NCBI GenBank assembly: GCA_032433765.1
Contig: JAVIAB010000092.1
Coordinates: 60,314,626-60,378,625, forward strand
Origin: Megaustenia siamemsis
Lineage: Eukaryota; Mollusca; Gastropoda; Stylommatophora; Ariophantidae
Length of the DNA stretch: 64,000 nt
Reading direction: 5' to 3'
Part shown: one piece after another, positions 11,485-22,965 of the stretch
Layout: each line of letters starts with the position of its first letter
Position numbering within the stretch: the first letter of the stretch is position 1
Notes under the pieces: generated by a model
What the model was told of the DNA's origin: nothing
The model's database searches: none
What the model saw: the letters and a program-made list of their open reading frames with translations, nothing else
Program-made: the position numbers and the translations under genes

Positions 11485-14400
11485 TAAATTGTTATTGTTA
11501 TTGAGTTATTTGCGGGTCATCATCATTGCACTCCGAACATGTCCATAGGTGCTCAGATCCCCTCCTCAGCAATTCCCTCAGTGTCCAGCGACTGACGACT
11601 CCAGTTCTATGTTGGTTGATAAGTCTTCTTACACGGCCACCAAGTTTCTCATTTCTGGCTGTGCCCATCTTAACTCCCATTTCCATCATCCGAAGAAGCG
11701 ACGTTGATCTATGTTTGTCGAAGTCCTGTGCTCTTCCCACATCTCGGAGTGCATTGATGACGTCCGCCCGATCCATCGGTTGCCCGTCCTCAACGACAGC
11801 GCAGCTAGCCAACCTGTCCGCTCTCTCATTTCCCCGTACTCCCGCATGTCCAGGGACATAGACAAAGGTGACCTTACGTATTTTGGATTTCTGCAACGAC
11901 TCTACCCATTGCATGCGTACAAAGCCCGCCTCCACTTTTTTTATCATGCTCATCGAATCACTCAGTATACATGCGTGGATGTAGTCTTGTGACTCTAACC
12001 ATTTGAATGCCTTGGTCACTGCCATCACCTCCATTGTCATGCTACTCGTGGTCATGGCGTATGCACTACTGTCTTCCTTGGCTATTCTGCCTGCCGAACG
12101 TGCTGTAAATGCCCATGCACTTTTTTCGTGTCGTCTTACAGATCCGTCTGTATAGATGACTGCATCTTTCTCATCGGTGTTATCGCAGATGAGACCGTTG
12201 ACCTCAGCATTAACCACGACTGGGTTCTGTTCCCTACTTTTCCTGTCGAGTGTGACAATACATGAGAAAGTACCCTTGAATGACGTAGGCACCGGTATCC
12301 ACTCCTCACCAACGCTGAGATTGGTAAGCCCACATACCTGTTTGATGACATCTTCTGCTCGGCCCACCCATGATTTGCCTCTTTTTAGCCTGGTACCTTT
12401 CTCTGTGTTGAGCACGTGGTGCAATGGATGCTCTGTATCTGTACTAATCTTCAGGTATGCTCGTGCTCTCCAGATCTTGATTCTGTCATCCATGGTTGGA
12501 AAGTTAAGAAGATACCTCATTGCCACACAGGGAGTGTCCCTCGTACATCCCAGGATAATGCGCATGGCTCCATTTTGTATTTTCTCCAGCCTATCAATTT
12601 GAGTCGTACTGACAGTAAGAATGGCCAGGGCATACTCGATTGGTGCGAGGACTAATCCCTGGAACAGAAGAGTAAGTAGCCTCTGCTCGATGTTGGCAGC
12701 TGCCATGACCTTCAAGGCGGCTAATCCTTTGCGGGATTTTGTTATCACATGGTCAACGTGGTCCCGAAAACACAGGCTGCGATCAAACTTAACTCCGAGG
12801 TATGTCATCAACTTGTCCCTGGTCACCTCATCAGCTCCCATTCGTACTACCGGTGTGGTCGTATTAACGATATGATTGTTAAGGGAGAACCATGAAACTG
12901 ATGCTTTATTAGGATTAACCAAGGCACCTGAAACCCCACACCAGGAAGAAATGCGATCGAGTTCGTCTTGCATTGTGGAGGCGATTCCCCGTCTGTCTCT
13001 TCCCTGTCGATATACCAGAATATCATCAGCAAAAGTCATAGTTCTTCCCCTCCCATCCAGCTGTTGGGCCGTGATCGTTATTGTGTACACATTAAATAGA
13101 ACTGGTGACAATGGTGAGCCTTGTGGCAGCCCAGGACAAATGGATGTTGGCTCGGAAGACCAACTTCCACATCTGAGTATCACCTTCCTCTGAAACAGTG
13201 CCGCGGCGATCCATCTTATGAGGAAGGGGTTCACCGCCAGTTTGAGAAGCATATGCATGAGATATTCAAATGGTACCCTGTTGTATGCATCCTCCAGATC
13301 TATAGCAGCAGCACATGTCTCCTCTCGTCTGTGGAAGCCTTCGAAGACGTCATAGGCAAATACTGCCGCATTGAGCCATGTCTCTTTGTTATATCTATAA
13401 CCTCCGAGTGTGGATGGGAATACGCGTTTCTGTTCAAGGCGACACGTGAGGACACGGGCAACTATTTTCTCCAGCAGCTTGCCCGCAGTGTTCTGCATTG
13501 TGATGATTCTGTAGGCACTGATCTGAGAATGGTCCTTGTTTGGCTTCGGTAGCGGTAGTAAGTAGCTGTGTAGCCACTCCTCCTTAATCTGGCCACTCCG
13601 AATACTGGCATTAAACTCATTGGCCAGTGTTGTCAAGTCGTCATCAGCTAAATCGCCTATGTCATCATACCGAACACCATCTGGACCAGGAGCAGTGTTG
13701 TGTGACCTTTTAAGTGTCGCGCGAATGGTATCGGTTGTGATTGTGAGATCTTCTTCCAGCCCTACATCCTCACACAAATTTGACAAAGATCCCCGTATCC
13801 TCATTCTTACAGCCTCATTTCTTTGGTCCGTCTGCTCAATGTAGCGGGCAAGCAGGGCCTTCCCTTTGCTCTCATCAGATTTGTGCCATATCTGGTCTGT
13901 GCTCTGAAAGTCTGGTATACCTCTGTGTCGTGGTGTGCCATTCATGCACTGATGAAGGCGCCAGAATGTGGCTAGCGATTTTTCTGAGCACACTTTTTTA
14001 CAGAAGTCATCCCATTTGGCATCCTTAGCCTGCTTAGCGCATAGTTTAAAGTGCATCATTTTTTGGTCGACCTCTACTTTCAGACGCTTCAAGAGCTCAG
14101 GTTGTGTTCTACCATACCTTCTGACTTTCTGCCATGTCTTGACCGTTTGTCTCTTGCTCCGCCAAGCTTCCTCGACATCTACGTTCCACCAGGGTGGCTG
14201 CGTCCATCTCTCCTGCCTCCTACGAGGGGCGCTCTGTTTCCTATGTCTGATTTTGCTAATGACGTCCTGGTCTGTTTTCTCGTAGTTGAATGTGTGGAGC
14301 TTTCTTCTCTGGCGTTTGTTTCCGCCTTTCTCAATTAGGAGGACACATGGATAGTGATCACTTCCGTGGAACCCCAGTGCACTCCACCTGCAAACCGGTG

Positions 14401-15300
14401 CGAAGGTGGAAGACACCAGTGCCAGGTCTATGACACTATCAGAGTCCCCTGTTCGAGTGGCCATTCTTGTTGCCCTTCCATCATTCAAGCACACTAAATC
14501 GGCCGATACCAGTGCGTTCTCTAGGTCTTCTCCCTGCTTGTTGGTTATGACGTTGCCCCACTGGTCTCCTCTAGCATTAAAGTCTCCGCAGAAAATGACA
14601 TTCTCTTCATCGAACTCGAAGAGATTCTGCCATTGTTGTGTGTTCACCTTCCCATTACAGGCATACACATTAACAATCACGAAATGAACTGGGGTCTGCA
14701 CCCTAACCGCATGTACCTGCAATTCTGCATTGTTCCACGCAGACATAATAACCTCAGCTGCCACCATATTGTTGCGCACAAGGATGGCCTGCCCAAGGTG
14801 TCATCTATTGTAAAAGCAATGAAAGCCAGGAGTACTTACTGTCCTGTCACCAAGAAGAGTTTCTTGCAAAACCATTATATCGGTGCCGCACAGTAGCTTA
14901 TCAAGAATGGGCCGTCGTTGATTAATGGACCCACAATTCCAATAAGTAACGCGCACATACTTTAGGCCTAGCCTCTCACACTTTGATAGTTTAGTGCCAC
15001 CCCTCTTGCCCCGTCGTGTTTTTCTTCTTCGATGATGTAGTTTGGGCTGCATCTGAAAACTTACACTTCTTACCGTCGTCTTTAAAGATGAACGTCGCTG
15101 AACGTTGTTGCTTTGGATGGCCTAGACTCACGTGCACTTGCTCAGTCGCACGGCCTAGAACCCGTTCCACGTTATAAACTGGCCAGCTCCAGTAACTTGC
15201 CCAGCAGCACGCGGAAACACTGTGAGCTTTCTACAAATTAAATGACTTACGCGTCCTTGACAACAGACCGGCATAAACAAACCGCCATTTTTTGACGCGT
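11485..15300 (-). mobile_element. Nearly intact I-group LINE with endonuclease, RT and RNase H
   Basis: A 3.8-kb element in an ADPGK intron, opposite in strand to the gene. One long reading frame (15052 down to 11498) covers endonuclease, RT and RNase H. About 250 bp of GC-rich leader lies upstream, to about 15300. The 3' side ends in an AATAAC-type tail (plus strand TTGTTATTGTTATTGAG at 11489-11505). The element is far richer in GC than its AT-rich flanks, which marks its edges. I could not define target duplications, so the outer limits are approximate to some tens of bases. Confidence 0.85.
11498..15052 (-). pseudogene. LINE ORF2: APE endonuclease, reverse transcriptase, RNase H; one in-frame stop
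   Basis: The frame opens at 15052 with a basic stretch (HHRRRKTRRGKRGG), then the endonuclease start YWNCGSINQRR and LQETLLG. A single in-frame TGA at 14801-14803 separates this 83-codon piece from the remaining 1093 codons; frame and homology continue across it. Numbering from 14779: endonuclease GDFNAR at 65-70 and SDH at 140-142; RT with DLEDAYNRVP near 494-503, LPQGSPLSPVLF at 551-562 and FADD at 583-586; RNase H with TDGS at 877-880, E917, D941 and D988 in GNERADRLAS. The C-terminus has CSEC. No other break was found, so the copy is young. CGA to TGA decay would explain the stop, but that is inference. Confidence 0.88.
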
Positions 15301-15700
15301 TCAATAGTGTAACAACAATAATAAGTGATGAAATAAGGAAATTATAACAAAATGCAATGAATCAAAAGAAGCAAAGTGATTAACATCAAATAGAAAGCGT
15401 GCACACTCACATGAACCCTCAAAAAATAAATAAAAACAAACAAATAAACAGGAAATTTCACTGGAAAACAGCACTTATCTGTGAATCTTATGAATAGGCC
15501 AGCCAACAGGGCGCCATCTTGGTGCGTCTTTCCAGCAATATAAAAATACATACAAACTTATTATAAAAAATGTAATCATGTGCTCCATTGAACTGAATGC
15601 TTAAGCTGCACTGTTTTGCATTTTAGTAATTTCATGTGTTTTATCTCAATTCTTTGTATATTTTGCACTCTTCTCTTTTGTAATGAAAAAGTTCCACAAA
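15301..15700. other. ADPGK intron between LINE and SINE, nothing recognised
   Basis: AT-rich sequence on the 5' side of the minus-strand LINE. No conserved frame or repeat was recognised. Confidence 0.35.
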
Positions 15701-15965
15701 TTGCATAGAGTGGGGTTACCAGAGCCCCCACAGTGAGGGGAGAAAAGAATAGAGCCACTGTTGCCTGCCATGCATGTCATAAAAGGTGACTAAGGAGATT
15801 TAGAATCATCGCTTGTGCAGTTGAGTAGGATGTGCACAGAGGTACATTGTGAACAGAATTGACCAATGCATTTGGGGAAATGCTGTGACAAGTGGTGGAG
15901 TGGATATGGGGAATTCCCGACTGCAATGAAATTGGTTCATAGATAGCATAGCATAGTGTCAGAGA
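15701..15965 (+). mobile_element. Diverged SINE sharing 5' half and core with the (ATAG)-tail SINE
   Basis: From about 15705 to 15800 it follows the SINE at 4754-5015: GGTTACCAGAGCCCC against GTTACCGGGGCCTC, AAAGAATAG, CCACTG, and GCATGTCATAAAAGGTGAC against GCATGTCGTAAGAGGCGAC. After AAGGAG the two sequences part completely. The end at about 15965 is a guess, because no tail or target duplication is clear. Confidence 0.6.
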
Positions 15966-17890
15966 GAAGATTCTCTGTGCAATGAGATATTTCTTGATTA
16001 TATAGCCCACTAGATAACTGTGGATGCGAATCAGTATTCACAATGTTTACCACACATGGAACAGCATCTGATTTTTTGTTTGTTTACAAGAAACCACAAG
16101 GTGTTTGCTCACTGGCTGCTTTGGCAATCCCATGACCAATAACAAGAAAAAAATTGAAATATAAATTTATAATGAAAGAAATGTGTAACTTTTACACTTC
16201 AGTGCTTCGTTACTCAGAAATTTGCTAACCTTTATAGCAGCATATCTTTGAATCATCTCATAGATGATAAATCAAGGGGATAAATCAAATAATATAAGTA
16301 ACTAATAATGTGGCAGCTGTAAATCAGAAAACCAAATAATAACAAAATAACATTATGTTGAAAGGATAAAATTATATCATGCGATTTCTGGAGTTGATTT
16401 TTTTTAATTAAACAAATTTTTAAAAAATATATAAAGATATATGTTTTTGTTTTAACCTTTTCAATTGATGATATGGCCATATCATGTAATTATTTCTTTG
16501 ACTTTGTTGAATATATATTCTTTACACATTAATAATATAATTTATTGTGGTGCAAATAGCTAAAGAATAATAATTTGTACTTGAAAAATGCTATATCTTT
16601 ATTAGTGAATATGTCATTAACTTCTAATGCATGGCTATTGAAATTTTGTAATTTATGAAGCAAATTTGCTGCCAGATTAGGTAACATACTTTGAGCAAAG
16701 TTTAATGTTATATATTTACATTCATAAATGGCAACATCACATATTGCTGCTTTACTTTAGCTGTGTTTATTATAATATGGTTATAATGATTGACATTAAA
16801 CTTGATCTAACTTTTAAAGACAAGCTAAAACATTGGTTTAATATACACAAACATGCAGATGATTTAGTAAAAGGTGCTCAAAAGAGATCCAGAAGAAAAT
16901 CACAAGAACTGCTACACAATTATATCTGGAGGGAAGACAAAAAGAGAGGCCAGGGACAACCTGGCAAAAACAGTGAAACAGAGATGAATAGAGTGGGCTA
17001 GATTTGATACAAAACTGAAATAGCAACATTCTATAAAGTATCATAAAGTGAAATTTGTTAATGTCCTACAAAACACAAGTGTTTAGGTCGGTACCTGTTT
17101 TGTTGGTCCATGGTCATAGAGAATAAAAAAATATATAAATACAGATAATTATATCAAAATATTGAAAATATTTTTTGTTTCTTCAGTTTAGTTGCTTGTT
17201 ATACTTATTAGTTAACCACATGCAATGACCAGCACCATGGTCAGAAGAATTGCGAACAGCTTTTTGATCCCCAATAAAAATGTGATTTGCTAAAGTTGAT
17301 GAAACTGTAGAACAATTTTTAAGTGTTTAATTTGTACATAAAAAAAATGTATATCATCATATAACTTAATATTTTTAAATAAAAGTATACTACAATGTAT
17401 TATGTTTATCTTTTTCTTTCTTAAGTTGCAAAAAAAAAAAAAAAAAAAAAAGAATCTGTAAGAATAATACAAATATTTGATTTTTAGTTTGATAATTTTG
17501 TGGAGAGAGTGTTGGCATGCATTTGCTTCAATATTAGTCATTTTCATTATTGCATGAAACCAAAACTATTGCAAAATTAATGGTCGAGATAGTTTAATGA
17601 TTTGAAATCAACATGCTCAATAGTTTTTCTAAAAAATGAAGGTATCAAAGCATTGTTTTCCCATCTTTCAAACTGCTTTTAACTTTAGTGGGACATTAAG
17701 AATGGATATTTTGTTGACTGAATGTGAGAAACTGATATATTAAAATATTTTTTTTCCATGTATCTATTTATATGAAAATCTAGAACAAAATTTGTTTTGT
17801 CCCAGAAATTTGAATCTTCTTTGATCATCGGTTAAATTGTTTCAGTTTGTATGTCTAAATATACATATAGATTTTCTTTTCTGTCACCAG
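15966..17890. other. ADPGK intron with a weak LINE 3' relic and poly(A) tract
   Basis: Mostly AT-rich unassigned sequence. At 16900-17010 (+) the phrases WREDKKRGQGQPGKN and EARDNLAKTVKQR recall the GRxRxTW-type C-terminus of family V LINEs, but too little remains for a firm call. A 20-base A run lies at about 17430-17451. The pyrimidine-rich acceptor of the ADPGK terminal exon ends at 17890. Confidence 0.4.
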
Positions 17891-18436
17891 GTTATACCAA
17901 ATGTGAGCTCTCTTGGCTTGAATGAGCAGGAAATGCTGTTTTCATCTCAAGCATCTGGTGGGCCTCATCAAGAGCACCTTGAGAATATTGTTCATGGGCA
18001 GCCAGAGATCCATAAGATCTCAGACATCATGTTATGGCTTCTGCAAACTTTTGGACGCTCATCCAAAAATCCTACAGCAAGGTTAACACGTATTCATTTC
18101 CACTCTCTAACATACCATATAGTGGCAGTAGAAGAGTCTGAATGGTCAAATGTAGAAAAGGCAGCTGTTGCTGGCACACAGATAGCAGGGTTGCAAGCTT
18201 GTGATGTTTCTGAGTTGAAAGAAAACCTTGTCCAGCTAAAGATTCCTCTCAGATTCAAACTCTTCTCTGGTGATAAAGAGAGAAATTTTGATGCCAAAAA
18301 TCCAGCCATATCATGGAGAAAAGGTGGTTATCTGTTTGTTTTTAGTCCTGTACTGGTATGTAGAAATCCTGTTAAGACTGTTGGTTTAGGTGATGCTATA
18401 TCAGCAACAGGTCTCATGTTTTCTCAGTTTCTTTAA
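17891..18436 (+). CDS. ADPGK: ADP-dependent glucokinase, terminal exon with catalytic GLGD motif
   Basis: The exon begins in phase 0 after TTTTCTGTCACCAG and runs 181 codons to a TAA at 18434-18436. It covers the C-terminal third of the enzyme: VSSLGLNEQEMLFSSQA, ISDIMLWLLQTFGRS, LTRIHFHSLTYHIVAV, AGLQACDVS, FVFSPVLVCRNPVKT and VGLGDAISATGLMFSQFL. In the GxGD motif of this ribokinase-like family the Asp (codon 18392-18394) is the expected catalytic base for phosphoryl transfer to the glucose 6-hydroxyl. Order and spacing match vertebrate ADPGK to its end. No break is seen, so the gene looks functional. Introns carry at least eight transposable-element pieces. Confidence 0.95.
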   Translation, partial: VIPNVSSLGLNEQEMLFSSQASGGPHQEHLENIVHGQPEIHKISDIMLWLLQTFGRSSKNPTARLTRIHFHSLTYHIVAVEESEWSNVEKAAVAGTQIAGLQACDVSELKENLVQLKIPLRFKLFSGDKERNFDAKNPAISWRKGGYLFVFSPVLVCRNPVKTVGLGDAISATGLMFSQFL

Positions 18437-18885
18437 TAATTGCCTTCACTGTTGAAATGTTAATTTTACACCATCTAATTAATACATTTGTTCAATCAAA
18501 AATTTGTGAAGAATGAAAGAATGTTGCTCCTATGTTTCAAGATGAAGATGTTTTCTAAGTTATTCTTTAGTTTTATGAAAACCTGGTTCAAGTAGCTGTT
18601 TACTAAATCAAAGTGTTCATTCCTTACTTCAGCAAAATTGAAACAACACTCTTTGTAAAATAAGAATAATTGACACAATTTTACTGAAATTCTAGCTGTT
18701 TGCATTCTTTTCTAGAGAATGTAATACATCACTGGACACATTGGATGACTTTAGTTAAAAGACATATTTTATTTGCTGTTGTTATTTAGTTTAAAGGTAA
18801 TTTACTAAATATTTATTTTTGTAGAATTTTAGTGACAGGGTTATTTTTTTCTTTTATTGCAATAAATCTATTCTATTCTTTTTCT
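18437..18885 (+). other. ADPGK: Probable ADPGK 3' UTR
   Basis: AT-rich sequence after the stop. An AATAAA hexamer at 18861-18866 (context TTGCAATAAATCT), followed by T-rich sequence, is the best candidate polyadenylation signal. The transcript end is inferred. Confidence 0.45.
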
Positions 18886-19659
18886 TATCTTTGGTTTTAT
18901 TGATGAACTAATTTTGTATTTATCCTTATCTTTAATTATAATGACAAATCCTTTCTGTGTGTATCTTTATCTTTGGCTTTAGCATCGCAACCATATTTTA
19001 ATGATCTCTGTCTTTGATTTTAGTTACACAGACATTCTTTTCCTACTCTTAACATTAGTTTTTTTTTTATGATTGACTCTGATTGTTATGAAATATTTCC
19101 CATGGTTACTTTGATAAAACTGTTAAATGTTAACTATAGATGTAATTGTGATTTTTTACCACAAGTATAAATGGAATTATTTAACCCATGAAAGATATTA
19201 CTTGTACACACACAAACAAGTTGCCACTAAAGTTATCCTCAATGGTTGAACAAATGCATTTAATCTGAATCAAACCTAGCCTTTATTTTACACAAGTAAA
19301 CATGCTTGTAGGGTCACTGAAAAAATTTGCTTTCTCTTTCGTGTTTAACTATTTAGTTTAGCTGAGTATAAGTGTGTGCTACAAGGGATATACATGCAAT
19401 TATGAATACTTCTAAAAGGTCTGTAATGAAAATCAATGAATGTTATTCTGACAAACTAAAAATATAGTGGTTTGAGTGATGCCAATAATATACTTTAACA
19501 TTGCTTGTTCTTAAGTTATACAGTTCTTCCTCACATTCTTGGAAATAGTATTCAATGGTTATCTGTCTCATACTAGACTATCTATAAATGTGTTTTATAC
19601 AGTTCCTAGTCTCTAGGGACTTCGTCAGAGTTGAAAGCTGGCGGACGCAACAACAACAT
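18886..19659. other. Intergenic AT-rich sequence
   Basis: No gene or repeat family recognised between the ADPGK 3' end and the minisatellite. Confidence 0.35.
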
Positions 19660-19664
19660 ATCCT

Positions 19665-20243
19665 AGTATGTATCTGTGTTAGTCATATGTCATATCTTTG
19701 TGCGTGCGTGCATGTCTGTGTTAGTCATATCTCATATCTTTGTGTGCATGTCTGTGTTAGTCATATCTCATATCTTTGTGTGCATGTCTATGTTAGTGAC
19801 ATCTCATATCCTTGTGTACATGTCTATGTTAGTCACATTTCATACCTTTGTGTGTGCATGTCTATGTTAGTCATGTCTCATATATTTGTGTGTATGTCCA
19901 TGCTAGTCACATCTCATATCTTAATGTGTGTCTGTCTATATTAGTCATGTCTCATATCTTTGTGTGTTTGTGTTTAGTCATATCTCATATCTTTGTGTGT
20001 GCATTTCTATGTTAGTCATGTCTCATATCTTTGTGTGTGCATGACTGTGTTTAGTCATATCTCATATCTTAGTGTATGTATCTGTGTTAGTCATATCTCA
20101 TATTTTAGAGTGTGTGTGTTTCTGTGTTAGTCATATCTCATATCTTGGTGTGTGTCAGTGTTAGTCATGCCTCATATCGTTGTGTGCATGTCAGTGTTAG
20201 TCACATCTCATATCTTTGTGTGTGCATGTCTGTGTTAGTCACC
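19665..20243. repeat. Minisatellite, about 36-bp unit
   Basis: About sixteen imperfect repeats of a unit resembling GTTAGTCATATCTCATATC plus TTTGTGTGCATGTCTGT. Unit length varies through changes in the GTGTG part. The array stops almost exactly where the miniature LINE derivative begins at 20252. Confidence 0.85.
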
Positions 20244-20251
20244 TCTAGTGT

Positions 20252-20592
20252 CTCGGGCAGATGGTGCTTGTAAACCTGGGAGGGCCAACCATCTAAGGGC
20301 AGAATCCCCCTACAGAAAAGATAATCTGCTGCCTTGCAGGAAGATTGGAGACAATCAAAGGCTAAGGAAAGCAAGCCTGAATAAAATGCTGGCTGATATC
20401 GGATGCACTGGGCCACTGGCGTAGAACGCAGTGCAACGTTTTAACAGGTATTCAATCAGGGTGGATCTAACAGACTCTAATTATGATGTTCTGTCTGTGG
20501 GGGTCGATCATTCACTTAAACAGGCAGCCGTCTTTATGTTAGAGTCTGGAATCCTACTCTGATTGAGTCTTGATCGCAGAGAGGTATCAAAT
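20252..20592 (+). mobile_element. Miniature internally deleted derivative of the I-group LINE at 44.6-49.1 kb
   Basis: About 340 bp in two parts. The first, 20252 to about 20485, matches the complement of 48886-49129: both start CTCGGGCAGAT and run through CTAAGGGCAGAATCCCCC to the start-codon context CTCTAATTATGAT of the LINE ORF. The second, about 20497-20590, matches the LINE 3' end at 44640-44720: CACTTAAACAG, GAGTCTGGAATCCTACTCTG, CTTGATCGCA. The whole coding region is missing. Sharing both termini with the autonomous copy fits a non-autonomous element moved in trans. No clear target duplication was found. Confidence 0.75.
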
Positions 20593-20985
20593 TGTGCCTG
20601 TTTACAAAAGAACAGAAAATTAGAATATGTTGACATTCTAACTGCAGTGAAATTTCAGCAAACTTTGGTGACAACGTTAACTCAATTTAAAGATTTTCTA
20701 ATTTCATGTTGTTTTGTTTCTAATTTGTATTTTATTCTCTGTAATTGTGTTTATAGTATGTCTTCCTACAACTTTGAACATTCCCCTACAGCTTGCAAGC
20801 CTTCAACCATATTATTTACTGAATGCTAAACTATTTTAGTGTGCTATATGTTTTGCAGTGTTTAATTTTGTACCAGATATTTGTTTAAAATCTCCTCAAA
20901 GTTAACTGATTTTTACAATGTATCTAAAATGATATGCTTCCCTCAATGCTTTATCTCATTGTTAGAAATATTACATATTTTGTTA

Positions 20986-21859
20986 TACAGTCGAACCTGG
21001 TCTTAGGACCACCTGTTTAAAGCGTTTCCCTGGTTATAGGACCGGGTCTACAATTTCCCCGAGTTTTTTACTATATGCTAACACTGATTACGGCGCTCAC
21101 CGTATGACGCGACCAGAGACCAGGCTAATTAACCGCCGCCAATGTTATTTATCCCGTTTACGACACGCGGGTAATCCGAGATAACGATACACTGACCAGC
21201 CAGTCCTTCTCCGTCTCGCTGGGAGCCATAAACGATCGACACAGGTGTCTACAGGTGTCGAAGTTTTCCCGTATTTAGTGAGTCCCAGATTACAGTGGGA
21301 CGTGTTACGTTTATCAGTCAATACTGGTGTGAGAAACACGGCAGACGCAGATCTATGATTCGTGAAGTGACATCACTTCGCGGTTCCGTCTAGACCAGAG
21401 TAGACCATTGCGTGGCCCGTATAAATTACAGGAATTAACTAAAGAATTAGTCATTGCCCGCTTAGAGTGTATTCACGTACATGTACAGTATCTCAGTGAA
21501 TTATTTTTGTGGATTTTAAAAGTGTTACACACAATATAGGAAATGGCCAGTGTCAAAGTGTAAAACCAAAAGCATTAACGCTGGAAGAACGAATATCAGT
21601 GATTCGACAAAATATTTTTGTGTGTTTAACTATCGTGTTTTATGAAAAGTGTCCAACCAGTGGCTATTGTAGACCGACATGTGCACTATGTTCTACTCAT
21701 GGATTACGCTGATTTGCAGGTTAGTTTTCATAGTGCTTAGGATAAAATTTTTTTTATCGCTCTATTTATTATGTGAAACCTGTGAGGCAGGACCACCTGT
21801 CCTATGGGACCAGTTTTTGAAAGTCCCGTGAATGGTCGCCTTAGACAGGTTCGACTGTA
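20986..21859 (+). mobile_element. pogo/Tigger-type DNA transposon derivative (MITE) with TA target
   Basis: The 870-bp unit 20988-21857 begins CAGTCGAACCTGGTCTTAGG and ends with the inverted CAGTCGAACCTG; flanking TA dinucleotides are at 20986-20987 and 21858-21859. The outer 12 bp of the inverted repeats are perfect and the match continues imperfectly. Inside, 21560-21610 reads KPKALTLEERISVIRQ, the start of the helix-turn-helix (psq/CENP-B N-terminal) DNA-binding domain of pogo-type transposases. The rest of the transposase is absent, so this is an internally deleted copy needing a helper. Its GC content is above its flanks. Confidence 0.85.
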
Positions 21860-22733
21860 CATTATTACCTGGGACCTAATACAATATTTTATTCTGAACA
21901 ATTAAAAAAAAAATCTCCATGAAAAGTAAGCTTAAGAAATGGAGATAAAACACTGTTGTTTATTTATTTTTGTGCTACTCGCCATGAATGTATTTCTGGA
22001 ACCAAATACAGTGTGTTTTGCACTTAAAAGAATGTTGAGTTTTAAAGAAAACAGATTGAAACAGTAAAATAAAGTTAAATAGATTTGGCTGCAACTTTCA
22101 GTATTAGAAAAATAAACAGAAAATATTTTGACATTATCAAAATGCCATTGATAAACAGAATTTTGTGGCGTCATATTACCAGCGGAGTAGCTTCTTTTGC
22201 TAAGTGATGCAGCCTAACTTTTATAGTTTGCTTTTACTTTTGTTTACAAGTTGAGGCCAGAGTTTTGTCATTCCCGTATGATTACAAATTCTTTGTAGTT
22301 TTTTTTATAGCATTATTACTCCAAAATCATGTTTCTTCAGTGATTATATAATTTTTTTTCAGGATATTTTCACACTGCAATCTTGCAATTCTTCTGCCTT
22401 TGTTGTTACCCACTTTTTAAAAGCACTGTTTTGAATTTTATTTGTCATATTTTATCTTTATAATTTGAAATTAAAATCCATCAGTGAGTTTTTCTTACTA
22501 ATTATTGAAAGTTGCCTTTAACAATTTGCTATACGTTTTGGGAACACATCATCAAGACAATTCTGAAAATAAAAATAATGAAGCATTTTAATAAATACAC
22601 ATGCTTTATGATAACCTGTTATTGTATTTGTGAACTTAACATTTATTATGTTTTTGAGAAGACACTTAACATAATTCTTTTATAATATGCTCTATCTTGT
22701 TTTTGAGCTATTCTCATGATATCAATGTTCACA

Positions 22734-22965
22734 TTATTTTCATGGTCTCATGTTTTCAAACAATTTCTTATTTTCATGATCTCATGTTTTCAAACAATTT
22801 CTTATTTTCATGATCTCATGTTTTCAAACAATTTCTTATTTTCATGATCTCATGTTTTCAAATTATTTTAATAATTTCTAATTCTCATGATCACATGTTT
22901 TCAAATTATTTTAATAATTTCTTATTTTCGTGATCTCGTGTTTTCAAATTATTTTAAATTTCACT
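22734..22965. repeat. Short tandem array, about 34-36-bp unit
   Basis: Five to six copies of a unit like TTTTCATGATCTCATGTTTT plus CAAACAATTTCTTA. The later copies carry AAATTATTTTAATAATTTC instead, so the array has two sub-types. Confidence 0.8.

Noticed and set aside
11498..14779. Retroviral or LTR retrotransposon polyprotein
   Set aside because: The domain order endonuclease-RT-RNase H, the APE-type nuclease motifs and the absence of protease, integrase and LTRs show a non-LTR element.
19588..19944. Plus-strand Cys/Val/Ser-rich repeat protein
   Set aside because: It is the 36-bp minisatellite read in frame; the repeats vary in length and break the frame.
22734..22965. Regulatory satellite or origin-like element
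   Set aside because: Only five to six imperfect AT-rich repeats with no associated feature; no evidence for function.
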